This document shows positions 8,187-17,141 of a stretch of DNA of 50,336 nucleotides, in pieces. The notes beneath the pieces were generated by a model, which saw only the letters and a program-made list of their open reading frames with translations, had not been told where the DNA came from and did no database searches. The stretch's first letter is position 1. Every line of letters begins with the position of its first letter. The position numbers were made by a program, and so were the translations under genes. The DNA is from Ralstonia sp. 25mfcol4.1 (GTDB lineage: Bacteria > Pseudomonadota > Gammaproteobacteria > Burkholderiales > Burkholderiaceae). The DNA lies in assembly GCF_900104095.1 (NCBI RefSeq), contig NZ_FNJO01000024.1:1-50336 (forward strand). Reading direction: 5' to 3'.

Positions 8187-9383
8187 ATGCATCGCGACTG
8201 CCCCCTGATCCTGTTCGGGGCCTTTGATCGTCACAATTTTGGCGACCTGCTGCTGCCACACATCGTGGCGCATAGGTTCGCACGCCGTCAGCTGACATAT
8301 GCCGGTCTGGTGCAACGCGACCTGCGGGGCGACGGTGGCCATCGGATCGAGGCCATCACGCGCCTTGCCGCGGCCGTGGGCGACAGCCCTGTCGACATCC
8401 TCCACGTCGGCGGTGAAATTCTGACCTGCAGTGCCTGGGAAGCGGCCGTGATGTTACTGCCGACAGCGGCAGCGCGATCCGTCATCGCCCAGCTCGACAC
8501 AAAAATGCAAGAGCGGACGGCCTGGGCCCAGGCGCTGCTGGGGGTCACAGATCGAGTGCCATATCTGCTACCGGCGCAACTGTTCGCCAACGCCCGGCAC
8601 GTCGCCTACCAGGCCGTCGGCGGCTTCGATCTCGACCGCACTGCGCCGGCGATGCGCGCCGAAGTTGTTGTGAAGCTCAAATCGGCCACGCACATCAGCG
8701 TCCGGGATCAACACACCCAGGCCATATTGTCCGCTTGCGGCGTCACAAGCGCTCTGGCACCCGACCCGGCCGTCATGGTGGCCGAATTATTCGGCGCGCA
8801 AATCGAAGCGCGATGCCGCCGCAGCAAGCTGGCCGCCTTGTTGTCCGCATTTCCGGGTGGCTATATCGCGGTGCAGTTCGCCGCGGAGTTCGGCGACGAC
8901 CAGACGCTCATGCAGTTGGCCTCGCAGATCCAGCGCATCACCCAGTCCACGGGGTTCGGCGTGGTGCTCTTCCGCGCCGGCGCAGCACCGTGGCATGACG
9001 ATCTGTGCTGCTACCGGCGGCTTGTGGCGTTGAGGCACGACCCATCGATAGCGCTGTTTACCTCACTGAACTTATGGGATATCTGCGCGGTCATCGCCCG
9101 CAGCCGAGCCTTTATCGGGAGCAGTCTGCATGGCAGCATCGTAGCCGCCGCCTATGCCCTGCCGTGCCTGGGACTACTGCGACCACGGGAGTTGCCGCAG
9201 ACCTCGAAGCAAACCGCCTTCTGGTCGACCTGGAGCCCTGCCGGCCTGCCCGCGGCCGTCCCGATCGAGGCATTGGCCGACGGGATGCGCGAGGCCATGG
9301 CAACCGATCCCGGCGAACGCGCGAAGCTGTCCAAGCGGCTAGTCGATGCCTGCCGGGCCAGCTTTCCGTCAGACCTTGGATAG
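8187..9383 (+). CDS. Polysaccharide pyruvyl transferase family protein
   Basis: A 398-residue protein with the two hallmarks of the PF04230 family: an N-terminal FGAF-x4-NFGD block (residues 10-20) and a C-terminal SSLHGS-x-VAAAYALPC block (from residue 312), equivalent to the SxHG motif that binds the donor side. Members such as CsaB, WcaK and EpsO add pyruvate ketals from phosphoenolpyruvate to wall or exopolysaccharide sugars. The sequence is soluble, without signal peptide. It is followed after 22 bases by a DHA2-type exporter, suggesting one transcript. It is far from the exopolysaccharide locus at 30-49 kb; a link between them is only a guess. The acceptor is unknown. Confidence 0.8.
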   Translation: MHRDCPLILFGAFDRHNFGDLLLPHIVAHRFARRQLTYAGLVQRDLRGDGGHRIEAITRLAAAVGDSPVDILHVGGEILTCSAWEAAVMLLPTAAARSVIAQLDTKMQERTAWAQALLGVTDRVPYLLPAQLFANARHVAYQAVGGFDLDRTAPAMRAEVVVKLKSATHISVRDQHTQAILSACGVTSALAPDPAVMVAELFGAQIEARCRRSKLAALLSAFPGGYIAVQFAAEFGDDQTLMQLASQIQRITQSTGFGVVLFRAGAAPWHDDLCCYRRLVALRHDPSIALFTSLNLWDICAVIARSRAFIGSSLHGSIVAAAYALPCLGLLRPRELPQTSKQTAFWSTWSPAGLPAAVPIEALADGMREAMATDPGERAKLSKRLVDACRASFPSDLG

Positions 9384-9405
9384 ATAACCGCCGACGGGAT
9401 GGAAC

Positions 9406-11037
9406 TTGACTAACCCGGACCTACCCGACAGCCGCCGCCTTGCAAGCGCCAAGGCTGGCCACCTCATGGCTGCCCAGGCCAGCCCATGCGACGATCTTGT
9501 CATCCGCGCGCAGCCTACGGCGATTGACCGGCCTTGCCGGCGCAAGCGTCTGGCGCTCGCCGCCACGATCCTTGGCTCCAGCATGGCGTTCATCGACGGC
9601 TCCGTCGTCAACGTCGCGCTGCCCACGATACAAAGCGAACTTGGCGCAAGCATCACCGACATGCAATGGATCGTTAACGCCTATCTGCTATTCCTAGGTT
9701 CTCTGGTACTGGTCGGCGGTTCGATGGGAGACAAGCTCGGCCGTCGCACGGTCTTTATCGCTGGCATCGGGCTTTTCACACTGGCGTCGATCGCCTGTGG
9801 GCTTGCGCCCAGTGCGGCGTGGTTGATCGCTGCGCGCGTCTGGCAGGGTATTGGCGCGGCGCTTTTCGTGCCGAGTAGTCTGGCGATCATCGGTGCCGTC
9901 TACGAAGGCGAGGCACGCGGACGGGCGATCGGCACGTGGTCGGCCGTCGGTGCAATCACGTCGGCGGTGGGGCCGGTGGCGGGCGGCTGGCTTGTCGATA
10001 CCTTGTCGTGGCGCGCGATATTTTTCTTGAATGTCCCACTTGCTGCGGCAACGATCACGCTGGCAGTGTGGTCCGTGCCGAACAGCCACAAACTCGACGC
10101 GCCACAGGCACTCGACTGGTCCGGCGCGTTCACGGCGACAGCAGGGCTCGGCGCCCTGGCCTATGGCCTGACCGAAGCGTCAGCGCGCAGCTTCACGGAT
10201 TGGACCGTACTGGGCACAATCGGCGCTGGCGTGCTCGTTCTGGCCGCTTTCGTGAAAATCGAAGCAGACGGCCATCACCCCATGATGCCGCTCGACATCT
10301 TTCGCTCACGCGATTTTGTCGGCGCCAATCTTGTTACGCTGCTGCTCTATTTCGGCCTTGGCGGCGTACTGTTCTTCCTGCCGTTCACGCTAATACGCGC
10401 ACATGCCTATACGGCAATCGAAGCCGGCGCAGCACTGCTTCCGGTCCCGGTGATTATCGGCCTGTTTTCCCGCTTCACCGGTGGCCTGGCCGACCGCTTC
10501 GGCGCGAGGATCCTGCTGAGCGCCGGCCCATGCGTTGCCTGTCTTGGGTTCGCGATGCTTGCGCTTCCGCTTGTCCACGGAAGCTATTGGATCGGGTTCT
10601 TTCCGGCATTGGTCGTGCTGGGCGCCGGCATGACGATCACAGTCGCGCCACTCACGGCTACTGTCCTGGAGTCCGTGCCGGGCGAGCACGTGGGCGTTAC
10701 GTCAGGGATCAACAACGCTGTTGCCCGTGTGGCGAGCCTGTTGGCAATCGCCGTGCTCGGCATCGTGTTCGTTTGGTCGCACCAGGCCGCCGTGTCGGCA
10801 GGGATCGACGCGCGACATTTTTCTCAAGGCGCACGCCCGGGAGCCGCGTTACTGGAGCCAGGCGAACAGGCCGGGCCGTTAGCGGAAGGCGACCGTACAT
10901 CCCCGCCGTCGCCCCCCATTGCCCCGGCCGATGCCAGAGCCATCAACGACGCGCTGCGCGCCGTCGCGCTGGTTTGTGCCGTGTGCGCATTTGCGGGAGC
11001 GGGTCTTGCCATAGCCACCATCCGTCCGCGCAAGTGA
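9406..11037 (+). CDS. DHA2-family (EmrB/QacA-like) MFS multidrug exporter
   Basis: A 543-residue inner-membrane proton antiporter with about 14 hydrophobic segments. The first segment contains SSMAFIDGSVVNVALPTI, the DHA2 signature around an acidic Asp, and is followed by WIVNAYLLFLGSLVLVGGSMGDKLGRR, the GxxxDxxGRR loop motif. The region AVGPVAGGWLVD matches the antiporter motif C. Start is uncertain: TTG at 9406 gives the longest form, but ATG at 9466 also lies before the first membrane segment. It follows the pyruvyl transferase-like gene by 22 bases. No EmrA-type adaptor is adjacent. Substrates are not predictable. Confidence 0.88.
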   Translation: MTNPDLPDSRRLASAKAGHLMAAQASPCDDLVIRAQPTAIDRPCRRKRLALAATILGSSMAFIDGSVVNVALPTIQSELGASITDMQWIVNAYLLFLGSLVLVGGSMGDKLGRRTVFIAGIGLFTLASIACGLAPSAAWLIAARVWQGIGAALFVPSSLAIIGAVYEGEARGRAIGTWSAVGAITSAVGPVAGGWLVDTLSWRAIFFLNVPLAAATITLAVWSVPNSHKLDAPQALDWSGAFTATAGLGALAYGLTEASARSFTDWTVLGTIGAGVLVLAAFVKIEADGHHPMMPLDIFRSRDFVGANLVTLLLYFGLGGVLFFLPFTLIRAHAYTAIEAGAALLPVPVIIGLFSRFTGGLADRFGARILLSAGPCVACLGFAMLALPLVHGSYWIGFFPALVVLGAGMTITVAPLTATVLESVPGEHVGVTSGINNAVARVASLLAIAVLGIVFVWSHQAAVSAGIDARHFSQGARPGAALLEPGEQAGPLAEGDRTSPPSPPIAPADARAINDALRAVALVCAVCAFAGAGLAIATIRPRK

Positions 11038-11588
11038 CGCGCCTTCTGTCCGGGACACGGGCAGACCACCTCACATTGGCGTACCAGGGTACTGACGCAG
11101 CGATGCCACTTCTGTACCCTTCCCTTACTCGGCACAACGCATGCCGAAACGCGTCCGCTCCGTCATCCGAAAACACGAGACGCGGATGCCGGCCTTCATG
11201 GCGCGCCGGCCCTGAGTCCCCAATGGTGGTATCATGACGTCCTGGCCATGCGTCGAAACTCCTCGACGCCAGAGCGCCGGCCGCAAGACATCATCAGTAG
11301 AAGAGCATTAGCGGCCTTTCGGGCGTATGCGCCACACTTTCAGTGGTGACAGGCGCCCGCAACCATATTTGACCGGCGGCACATCCGCTCCGCAACAGCC
11401 GCGCATATTCCGAAGCGTCGGCTAGCGAAGGCACGGTCCATCTCACACCAGTTTTCCGCCTGCGCCGACGAGCGAGACGCGACACTGTTTTTTTCCATTG
11501 GCCTCCGGCAGTTGCCTGAACGCACATCGCATATACCGCGTGGTGTTCGGTGACGCTACCAGCTTGAGTGCCTCTGAACAGGACCAAT
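11038..11588. other. Intergenic region before the IF-1 locus
   Basis: About 550 bases without a supported gene. It contains a perfect stem GCGTCGA (11250-11256) / TCGACGC (11263-11269) with a six-base loop. Minus-strand open frames at 11294-11662 have no ribosome site and no protein-like sequence that I recognise. The promoter for the small hypothetical gene and infA should lie here. Confidence 0.4.
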
Positions 11589-11882
11589 TTGAATACAAAC
11601 ATCACTCCGTACACCGTTTCGGTGTACCCCATCCAACAAGAGCCGGGCGTCTGGTTTGCCAACTACATGATCTCGGAGTATCGAAACGGTGCCGAGCGCG
11701 TTGTCGCCAACGTCTCGATGCGGCATACCACGCACCACTCCGAATCCAAGGCCAAGCAGGCGGCCCGCCGCGCAGGCGAAAGCGCCGCCGTCCGCATGCG
11801 ACTTCAGCAGCCAGCGCATGCACGCAATCGGATGACGCAGCCGCGTAACACCCCCGCCACAGCGAGGTGCGACCTTGGCTAA
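11589..11882 (+). CDS. Small hypothetical protein upstream of infA
   Basis: A likely protein of up to 97 residues starting at TTG 11589 (NTNITPYTVSVYPIQQE...). It is not a family I can name. The first 70 residues look like a compact alpha/beta domain (YTVSVYPI, VWFANYMISEY, ERVVANVSMRH) with a conserved-looking acid/basic pattern, and the last 25 are low-complexity and basic. Its stop overlaps the TTG start of infA by eight bases, so the two are probably translated together. An ATG at 11568 in frame is an alternative start. Confidence 0.6.
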   Translation: MNTNITPYTVSVYPIQQEPGVWFANYMISEYRNGAERVVANVSMRHTTHHSESKAKQAARRAGESAAVRMRLQQPAHARNRMTQPRNTPATARCDLG

Positions 11883-12096
11883 AGAAGAGCTCGTAGAATT
11901 TGGCGGCAAGGTCTCGGAAGTCTTGCCGGACAACCGCTTCCGCGTCATTCTGGAAAACGGCTTCGAGGTCTGGGCGTATTCGTCGGGGCGGCTGAAGAAG
12001 AATCGCATACGTGTTCTTGCCGGTGACCGCGTCACGCTCGAAATGTCGCCATACGACCTCTCGAAGGGCCGCATCAACTATCGCCACAAGTCCTGA
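11875..12096 (+). CDS. infA: Translation initiation factor IF-1
   Basis: A 73-residue one-domain OB-fold protein that binds the 30S A site during initiation. The sequence MAKEELVEFGGKVSEVLPDN begins as in IF-1 (usually MAKEDxIExxGxVxExLPN), and it keeps GFEVWAYSSGRLKKNRIRVLAGDRV and the SPYDLSKGRINYRHK end. It starts with TTG, which overlaps the stop of the preceding small gene. The usual beta-proteobacterial infA sits in the ribosomal-protein cluster next to rpmJ; none of those genes is here, so this is probably a second copy. Such paralogues may serve stress conditions, but no sequence evidence shows that. Confidence 0.93.
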   Translation: MAKEELVEFGGKVSEVLPDNRFRVILENGFEVWAYSSGRLKKNRIRVLAGDRVTLEMSPYDLSKGRINYRHKS

Positions 12097-12175
12097 TCGG
12101 CTGCAGCCTCGCTTCGCAAGCCTCAGACAGGCCACTTTGGTGAACGCCCTCGATCCGACTACAGGAGAGCAAGCA

Positions 12176-12430
12176 ATGTCGAACAGCGAAGAATGGGAAG
12201 AACTGCATCTGACGCCGGGCGGATGGGTTGCCGGCAGTTACCGGCACACCCCATGGCCGAAGGTCGACATCGCTCCGCCAGATGCTGGCGTCCTCACGGT
12301 ACGCCGCCACGTGACCGCGACCTACTGCGGTCCATCACGCGCCATCGAAGACCGGACGCCACAAACCCGGGATATGGCACTGATCGAGTCGTTGCTGGCG
12401 CGTTACGGCAACCCCGAATTCAGCATCTAG
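12176..12430 (+). CDS. Small hypothetical protein, 84 residues
   Basis: I do not recognise the family. The protein is acidic at the start (MSNSEEWEELHLTPGGWVAGSYRHT), has a beta-rich middle (VLTVRRHVTATY) and a helical end (MALIESLLARYGNPEFSI). The start is firm: ATG at 12176 follows CAGGAGAG with good spacing. It lies 79 bases after infA on the same strand, so it may be in the same transcript, and is followed by a strong hairpin. Confidence 0.75.
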   Translation: MSNSEEWEELHLTPGGWVAGSYRHTPWPKVDIAPPDAGVLTVRRHVTATYCGPSRAIEDRTPQTRDMALIESLLARYGNPEFSI

Positions 12431-12438
12431 CGCCAAGG

Positions 12439-12469
12439 CTCCGGCGCAGGCGCTCACGCCAGACCGGAG
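12439..12469. terminator. Nested hairpin between convergent genes
   Basis: CTCCGG (12439-12444) pairs with CCGGAG (12464-12469) around an inner GGCG/CGCC stem (12449-12460). It sits in the 45-bp gap between the convergent genes ending at 12430 and 12476 and probably ends both transcripts, although it has no long T-run on either side. Confidence 0.5.
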
Positions 12470-12475
12470 GCTCTG

Positions 12476-12832
12476 TCATAGCGTGCCTCTGCGAACACCC
12501 GCTCCAACGGGGCGAAGTTCGCCGTCCCAAGGCACGGCCTCCAGATCCAGTACAGCTTCGCCTTCTCTGGTTTTCTCGTACAGATGGTCCCGGATGGCCT
12601 GTCCGATCGCCAGGCGGCACAACGCCTCGCAGTTGGAGGCAAACGCGCCCTGGAGCGCGGCTGGTTCGGTCGACACCCCGAATGACCTCCTGCCCTCACC
12701 AACAAAGCTGGTGAAATTGACGCCCGACGGTTGGCCTGCATCGATAAAGCTGACGGCGACATGGTAAGCAATGCCGGCGCCTGTGCCCGGCAGCTTGCAC
12801 AAAAAACTGGATGATGCGGCGACGCTGTTCAT
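12476..12832 (-). CDS. Hypothetical protein, 118 residues
   Basis: A family I cannot name. ATG at 12832 follows a strong GAGGAG ribosome site at seven bases, which sets the start; the open frame extends 36 codons further upstream without a better site. The protein has a beta-rich first half (YHVAVSFIDAGQPSGVNFTSFVGEG) and a helical second half (ALQGAFASNCEALCRLAIGQAIRDHLYEKT). No signal peptide or membrane segment is visible. It converges on the IF-1 locus with a hairpin between. Confidence 0.7.
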   Translation of the reverse strand: MNSVAASSSFLCKLPGTGAGIAYHVAVSFIDAGQPSGVNFTSFVGEGRRSFGVSTEPAALQGAFASNCEALCRLAIGQAIRDHLYEKTREGEAVLDLEAVPWDGELRPVGAGVRRGTL

Positions 12833-13375
12833 GCCTGAACTCCTCGCTAATGACCGACGATTGTTTGTCCAAATACGACGGGCAAGGCAGCTAGAGCAAG
12901 CACTGGTGACTGCTCCATCCGACCCGTTGCAGGTATGCATTCATGACACGCTCTTCGGTCTTTGTCAGATCCGATGCCCACTCTACTCCGCTTTTTGCGG
13001 TCAGGGAGCCTATCGTTACCCCGGAGATGTCGCGTCGCTGTCCAAGAGAGTTGGGGTGCGACCGTGCGTGTTCGGCACTTGGCCCATTCATCGCCGCGAT
13101 CTTTCGGCGGACGGCGGCCTTGTCAGCGGTGCATGCTACGATCAGCGCCTATCAGTTTTGGCACATTGCGCGGTTTGGATTGGGACGCGATCTGGCGCCG
13201 GCGCGACGCGAAGCGCGGCGGCCAGCAACGCTTACCCAGACGCCGAAGCGACAAGCCTGGGGCGAAGATTGGGCGCCAAACCGACTATTCCGCCCCCTTA
13301 CACATAATTTTTTTCCGCGCTGTACGACCACAGCGCATCAACCCGGTAAGTCCCTGACTCTTCCACAAGGAGACC
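12833..13375. other. Intergenic region before the acyltransferase
   Basis: About 540 bases with several overlapping open frames on the plus strand, none with a ribosome site or recognisable protein. A CATAAT (13303-13308) followed by a T-run lies about 70 bases before the acyltransferase start and may be a -10 box, but no clear -35 goes with it. Confidence 0.35.
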
Positions 13376-14269
13376 ATGCATCGCGATCGATCTTCCTCAC
13401 GAAGTGTGCTGCCCACCGTCATACAGCTTTTCGCTGCGCTGCCCTTGCCCGTCGCCCATGCGGCGGGGCGTATCCTGGGCCGACTTGTCTATACCCTCCC
13501 GGGGCGATACCGGCAGCACCTCCAGAAGAATGCCGCCCAGGCCGGCTTTTCCGAACCGGCGTTCGCCCGCCGGGCCGCAGGTGAGACCGGCGCGATGATG
13601 ACTGAGCTGGCACGCGTGTGGTATCGCAGCCAGGCCAGCCTGGACCAGGTCATCTGCGATGACTGGACGATCATCCAGCAGGCCCTGACGGAAGGTCGCG
13701 GGCTCATCATGCTGACGCCGCACCTTGGATGCTTCGAACTGGCGGCCCGTTACGCCGCAGAGCGCATCGCGCTGACCATCATGTTTCGACCGCATCGCAA
13801 GGCGCAACTACGCCATTTGCTTGAAATGGTGCGTGAGACCTCGAACCTGAAGGCGGTTCCTGCAACGTCTCAGGGCGTGCGCTGCTTCGTACGCGCGTTG
13901 CGTCAAGGCGAAACCGTCGGCCTCTTGCCCGATCACGCGCCCAAGGGCGACGGGGTGTGGGCGCCATTCTTTGGCCGGCCGGCTTACACCATGACGCTGC
14001 CGTGCAAGCTCGCGGCGCAGACCGGCGCGCCGCTCATCATTGCCGCCGGCGAGCGTTTGCCAGGTGGCCGTGGCTGGCGCATGCATGTAAAGCGCCTCGC
14101 AGGCCCCTTGCCGCAGACCGCTGAAGCCCAGGCGGCATGGATCAATGCGGAGATGGAGGAGATGATCCGGCGTTTCCCGCAGCAGTATCTATGGGGGTAC
14201 AACCGCTTCAAGGTCCCCTCCGGCGCGCCGGCGCCTGACACGAACAGTTGCCCCGACAACCTGCCGTGA
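13376..14269 (+). CDS. LpxL/HtrB-family acyltransferase
   Basis: A 297-residue inner-membrane-associated acyltransferase of the lipid A late acyltransferase family. The catalytic HX4E motif is HLGCFE with His116 and Glu121, and downstream DHAPKGDGVWAPFFGRPAY corresponds to the conserved D-x-A-x4-G...FFG region. A hydrophobic N-terminal stretch (residues 11-40) would anchor it. Members move an acyl chain from acyl-ACP to lipid A precursors or related acceptors; in many betaproteobacteria paralogues sit outside the lpx clusters and some act on other lipids. The length is typical. The start is set by AAGGAGACC just before ATG. It is a single gene, convergent with the broken AAA gene. Confidence 0.88.
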   Translation: MHRDRSSSRSVLPTVIQLFAALPLPVAHAAGRILGRLVYTLPGRYRQHLQKNAAQAGFSEPAFARRAAGETGAMMTELARVWYRSQASLDQVICDDWTIIQQALTEGRGLIMLTPHLGCFELAARYAAERIALTIMFRPHRKAQLRHLLEMVRETSNLKAVPATSQGVRCFVRALRQGETVGLLPDHAPKGDGVWAPFFGRPAYTMTLPCKLAAQTGAPLIIAAGERLPGGRGWRMHVKRLAGPLPQTAEAQAAWINAEMEEMIRRFPQQYLWGYNRFKVPSGAPAPDTNSCPDNLP

Positions 14270-14381
14270 TCGCAAGTGTCGCGGCGTTTCGTGTCGGCTG
14301 CGGCAGCCTCGTGCTCATTCACCGTGATACGGCGCGCACGGACGGGCGGCGTTCGAAAATAGGCGTTGCTGATCCCGGACG

Positions 14382-16014
14382 TCATCGTATTGGCTCAATT
14401 GCGCGGAACTGGGCGCAGAGCCTGAATACATCTTCGGATAACGCGGTCTGCTTCGCCTTGCCATAGCGGGTGGCAAGCTTCATCAACTCCTTGATGTCGC
14501 GTCCGCTCGCTTTCGGATAGGCAGCGATCAATACGTCCACCATTTCGTCGCTCAGTGTCGCGCCGCACTGGTCGGCTTGCAGGCGCCACAGCCGCGCGGC
14601 ATCTTGCCTGCCCGGCGTCTCGTACTGCATGGTGGCAATGCAGCGCGACAGGATGGCATCATCTACATCGCCAGTACGATTAGTGGTCATGAACAACAGT
14701 CCGCTGAAATACTCCAGCGTGCGCAGGAATTCCGCAACGATTGCGTTGTGCTCCAGGTCGTTGCCGCGCCGGCGAATATAGACATCGGCCTCATCGAGCA
14801 ACAGGACCGCATTCCAGGACATGGCCCGGCGCAGAATCTCCATGAGGCTCGCGCCGACCGAGGCAGCGGTCGTACCCAACTGACCGGAATGCACGCGGTA
14901 AAGCGGCCTGCCGACAACTTCCGCGTACACCTCTGCAGTCAATGTCTTACCAAGACCGGGCGCACCCTGGCAGAGGATGGTCGTGCCTCCCGATTTCCCC
15001 TGCACGAAATCCTGAACCAGGACGTCCATGTGCGAGGTCAGAATGTCGATCAGGTCGCGGTGGTGGTCCGGCAGCACCAGCTTGTCGCGCAGTTCCGGTC
15101 GGTACCGGTATTCGCTCAGGTGTTGGACATGCACCCAGATGTTCCGGTGCCATTCCAGATGGAACAGGTGCACGTAGCCGTGCAGGGGTATTTTTTCGAA
15201 GCCTTTGGCAACGCCGGCCTTGCGCCAGAACTCTGCGTCGCAGTTCACTTCGAAACGGCGCTCGAGCCGTTCCTCGTCATTAATGCAGCGCGGCCATGAC
15301 GCCGTCACCAAGGCGCGCTAGCGTAACGGCGCCCTTGCCTTCGACCGTAAAGGCGAACCCCGTCGCGATGTACTGCGCGCCGAAGCTGCGCTGGTAGCGC
15401 ACAAAGAGCTTTGCATGCCGTTCGTATTCCTGCCGGAACTCCGCGCATTCCTTGAAGAATCCAAAATCGGCGAGGAGTTGCGGGATGGTACGGTCGACAA
15501 TCTCGTCACCCGTGACGATGATCGAAGTCGTCATGCCCGCCCTGCGCCGTGCGGGATCGGTCAATTCCGAATTGGCGGACAGCATGGTATTCGCCAGCAT
15601 TTCGATGGCAACGTAGGGCATGCCCTGCTCGGGGGCTACGTGGCGAATGCGCTGGACCAATCACGGCACCAATACGCCATCGCGGCTGCGCTGATACAGC
15701 CAGCCGTCGATGACATCGCGGGACAGATAGGCGACGAGTCCTGCCACCAACAATTCCAGGCTGGGAATGGTGCGTGCCTGCGGCGCGTTGTAGATGTTAT
15801 CCAGCGCAAGCATCTGGAACAGGAGTTCGCGCTCGTTCTGCGCCTTGCTTAGCGTGTACAGCGAATTCAGCGCTTGCGCGTCAAACAGGCGAACTGACAC
15901 TGACATGCTGCCATGACAGATGCCATGCTCCTTGAGTTCGCGGGCCAGCGGGGACTCGGCTTGCACCATTGCAAGCAGGGGGTGAATCAGGGACTGCGGA
16001 ATCTCGAGATTCAT
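14382..16014 (-). pseudogene. AAA-family ATPase, disrupted by a stop codon and a frameshift
   Basis: Three adjacent open pieces make one protein of about 543 residues. Piece one (16014-15661) ends at a TGA in VLVP-stop-LVQRIRH, and reading continues in the same frame; TGG (Trp) would restore it. Piece two ends at 15280, and the AAA domain resumes in another frame: dropping one base near 15285 turns ALH-stop into ALINDEERLERRF. The C-terminal part carries Walker A GAPGLGKT, Walker B AVLLLDEADV and the sensor-1-like MTTNR region. The upstream parts have no known domain. ATG 16014 follows GGAG. Either the gene is decaying or two sequencing errors are present. Its role is unknown. Confidence 0.8.
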
Positions 16015-16044
16015 GGGTTGCACTCCGTTAGCGGCAAATCCCCG

Positions 16045-16719
16045 CTACGCCAGGAAAAAACGAATGGCCTCGGCCACAACCGGCGGATGGACCGCATGCA
16101 TGCCGTTGAATTCAACATACTCGACGTCGTAGCCGGCGGCCTTTAGCTTGGCGGCATTGGTGCGGCCACTACTCTGCACGGGCAGTTGCTCGTCGGCCAG
16201 CCCATGCGCGATAAAGACCTTGGGCGTGCCTTCCTGCATGAATATGGACATGAACCCGCCGGAGAAAGCGATGACATGGCTGGCAATATCGCCGTTGGTG
16301 ATGCCGATGGAAAGCGCGTAGCTCGCGCCATCCGAAAACCCTGCGAACGCGAGTCGATCATGGCGAATCCGATGCCGAGCCGAGACAGCCGCCAGCGCCT
16401 GCTGCAGGCGCTGCAAGTCGGGCCCGTTGCCGCCAATGACAATGTCCCACGTGGGAAAGGTCGAATGCGGCGCCAGCACCAGAAAGCCGTGCGCGTCCGC
16501 GTGCGGCTCGATGAACGGCAACACCTTTTCCGGAAAGCCGCCTGCGCCGTGAAACATGACCAGCAATGGCACCGGCGCGTTGCCGAGCCCTGCGGGTACG
16601 TACAGCACAGCATCGCGCTCATCGGCAATCCCAAGCCGGTGATGACCTGGCCCCCAGGACGGCAGTGACGGCTCGGCATGGGTAAAGGTCATTCGGCCTA
16701 GCAGAGAAGGATCGAACAT
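16045..16719 (-). CDS. Alpha/beta hydrolase, carboxylesterase/phospholipase type
   Basis: A 224-residue enzyme resembling the phospholipase/carboxylesterase and poly-ester depolymerase-like group. The oxyanion segment is MFHGAGG (55-61), the nucleophile elbow is GFSDG with Ser129, the acid is probably Asp176 in AHGLADEQLP and the histidine His208 or His211 in NGMHAVHP. No signal peptide is seen, so it acts in the cytoplasm. Substrate is not predictable. The gene starts at ATG 16719 with a weak ribosome site; a perfect 11-bp dyad (16742-16768) lies 23 bases upstream and may control it. Downstream it runs toward the broken AAA gene on the same strand. Confidence 0.85.
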   Translation of the reverse strand: MFDPSLLGRMTFTHAEPSLPSWGPGHHRLGIADERDAVLYVPAGLGNAPVPLLVMFHGAGGFPEKVLPFIEPHADAHGFLVLAPHSTFPTWDIVIGGNGPDLQRLQQALAAVSARHRIRHDRLAFAGFSDGASYALSIGITNGDIASHVIAFSGGFMSIFMQEGTPKVFIAHGLADEQLPVQSSGRTNAAKLKAAGYDVEYVEFNGMHAVHPPVVAEAIRFFLA

Positions 16720-16741
16720 GACGGAAACGAGGCATCATTGG

Positions 16742-16768
16742 AGTGGTGATATGTAATATATCACCACT
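16742..16768. promoter_or_regulatory. Perfect 11-bp dyad, candidate repressor operator
   Basis: AGTGGTGATAT (16742-16752) and ATATCACCACT (16758-16768) are exact inverted copies around GTAAT. The TGGT...ACCA half-sites resemble those of GntR/FadR-type dimers. The AT-rich core stands out from the GC-rich surroundings and lies 23 bases before the hydrolase start, where a bound dimer would block transcription. A cruciform or RNA hairpin is the alternative. Confidence 0.5.
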
Positions 16769-17141
16769 GTGGTGCGTATGGCTTGCCCTGCTGTTTTGAA
16801 ATCGCTGCCCTCACACCCTGGCTGACGGGAAAGGGCCAGCCGATCGAGGGCCATACCTGGCGTCGACGGAAAACGCTCGCGCGTCGCAATGCGCCGCGCT
16901 TCAGGCCTGGCCAACTTGCCATCGTGTCGAGGAATTTGGCCCGCGCCGGCACCGCTCCGACAGTCACGGGACGTCCTATTTGCACCGACGCTGTCGCTGA
17001 TGCGCCGCATCCCTCATGGCCGCGTCAGAACCCGGTGTTTTGAAGCATGTCTGTCCTTGGCAATATGCGTCGCCTACACTCAGCACATGTCCCCCACGGA
17101 CTCGCGCTGACCGGGATATTGAAACCTGACGGGAGCCAAGC
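16769..17141. other. Intergenic region before the cupin gene
   Basis: About 370 bases. Open frames of 60-90 codons occur on both strands but have arginine/alanine-rich shadow-like composition and no ribosome sites. No regulator gene matching the dyad is visible here. Confidence 0.35.

Noticed and set aside
15275..15290. Programmed ribosomal frameshift in the AAA gene
   Set aside because: No slippery heptamer or following structure is visible at the junction, so a simple indel is more likely.
15661..15663. TGA read as selenocysteine or programmed readthrough
   Set aside because: No SECIS-like hairpin is evident just downstream, a Trp codon explains the site, and a second, independent frameshift in the same gene favours decay or error.
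16735..17043. Small open frames on both strands as a regulator matching the nearby dyad
   Set aside because: No helix-turn-helix or ribosome site was found in any frame.
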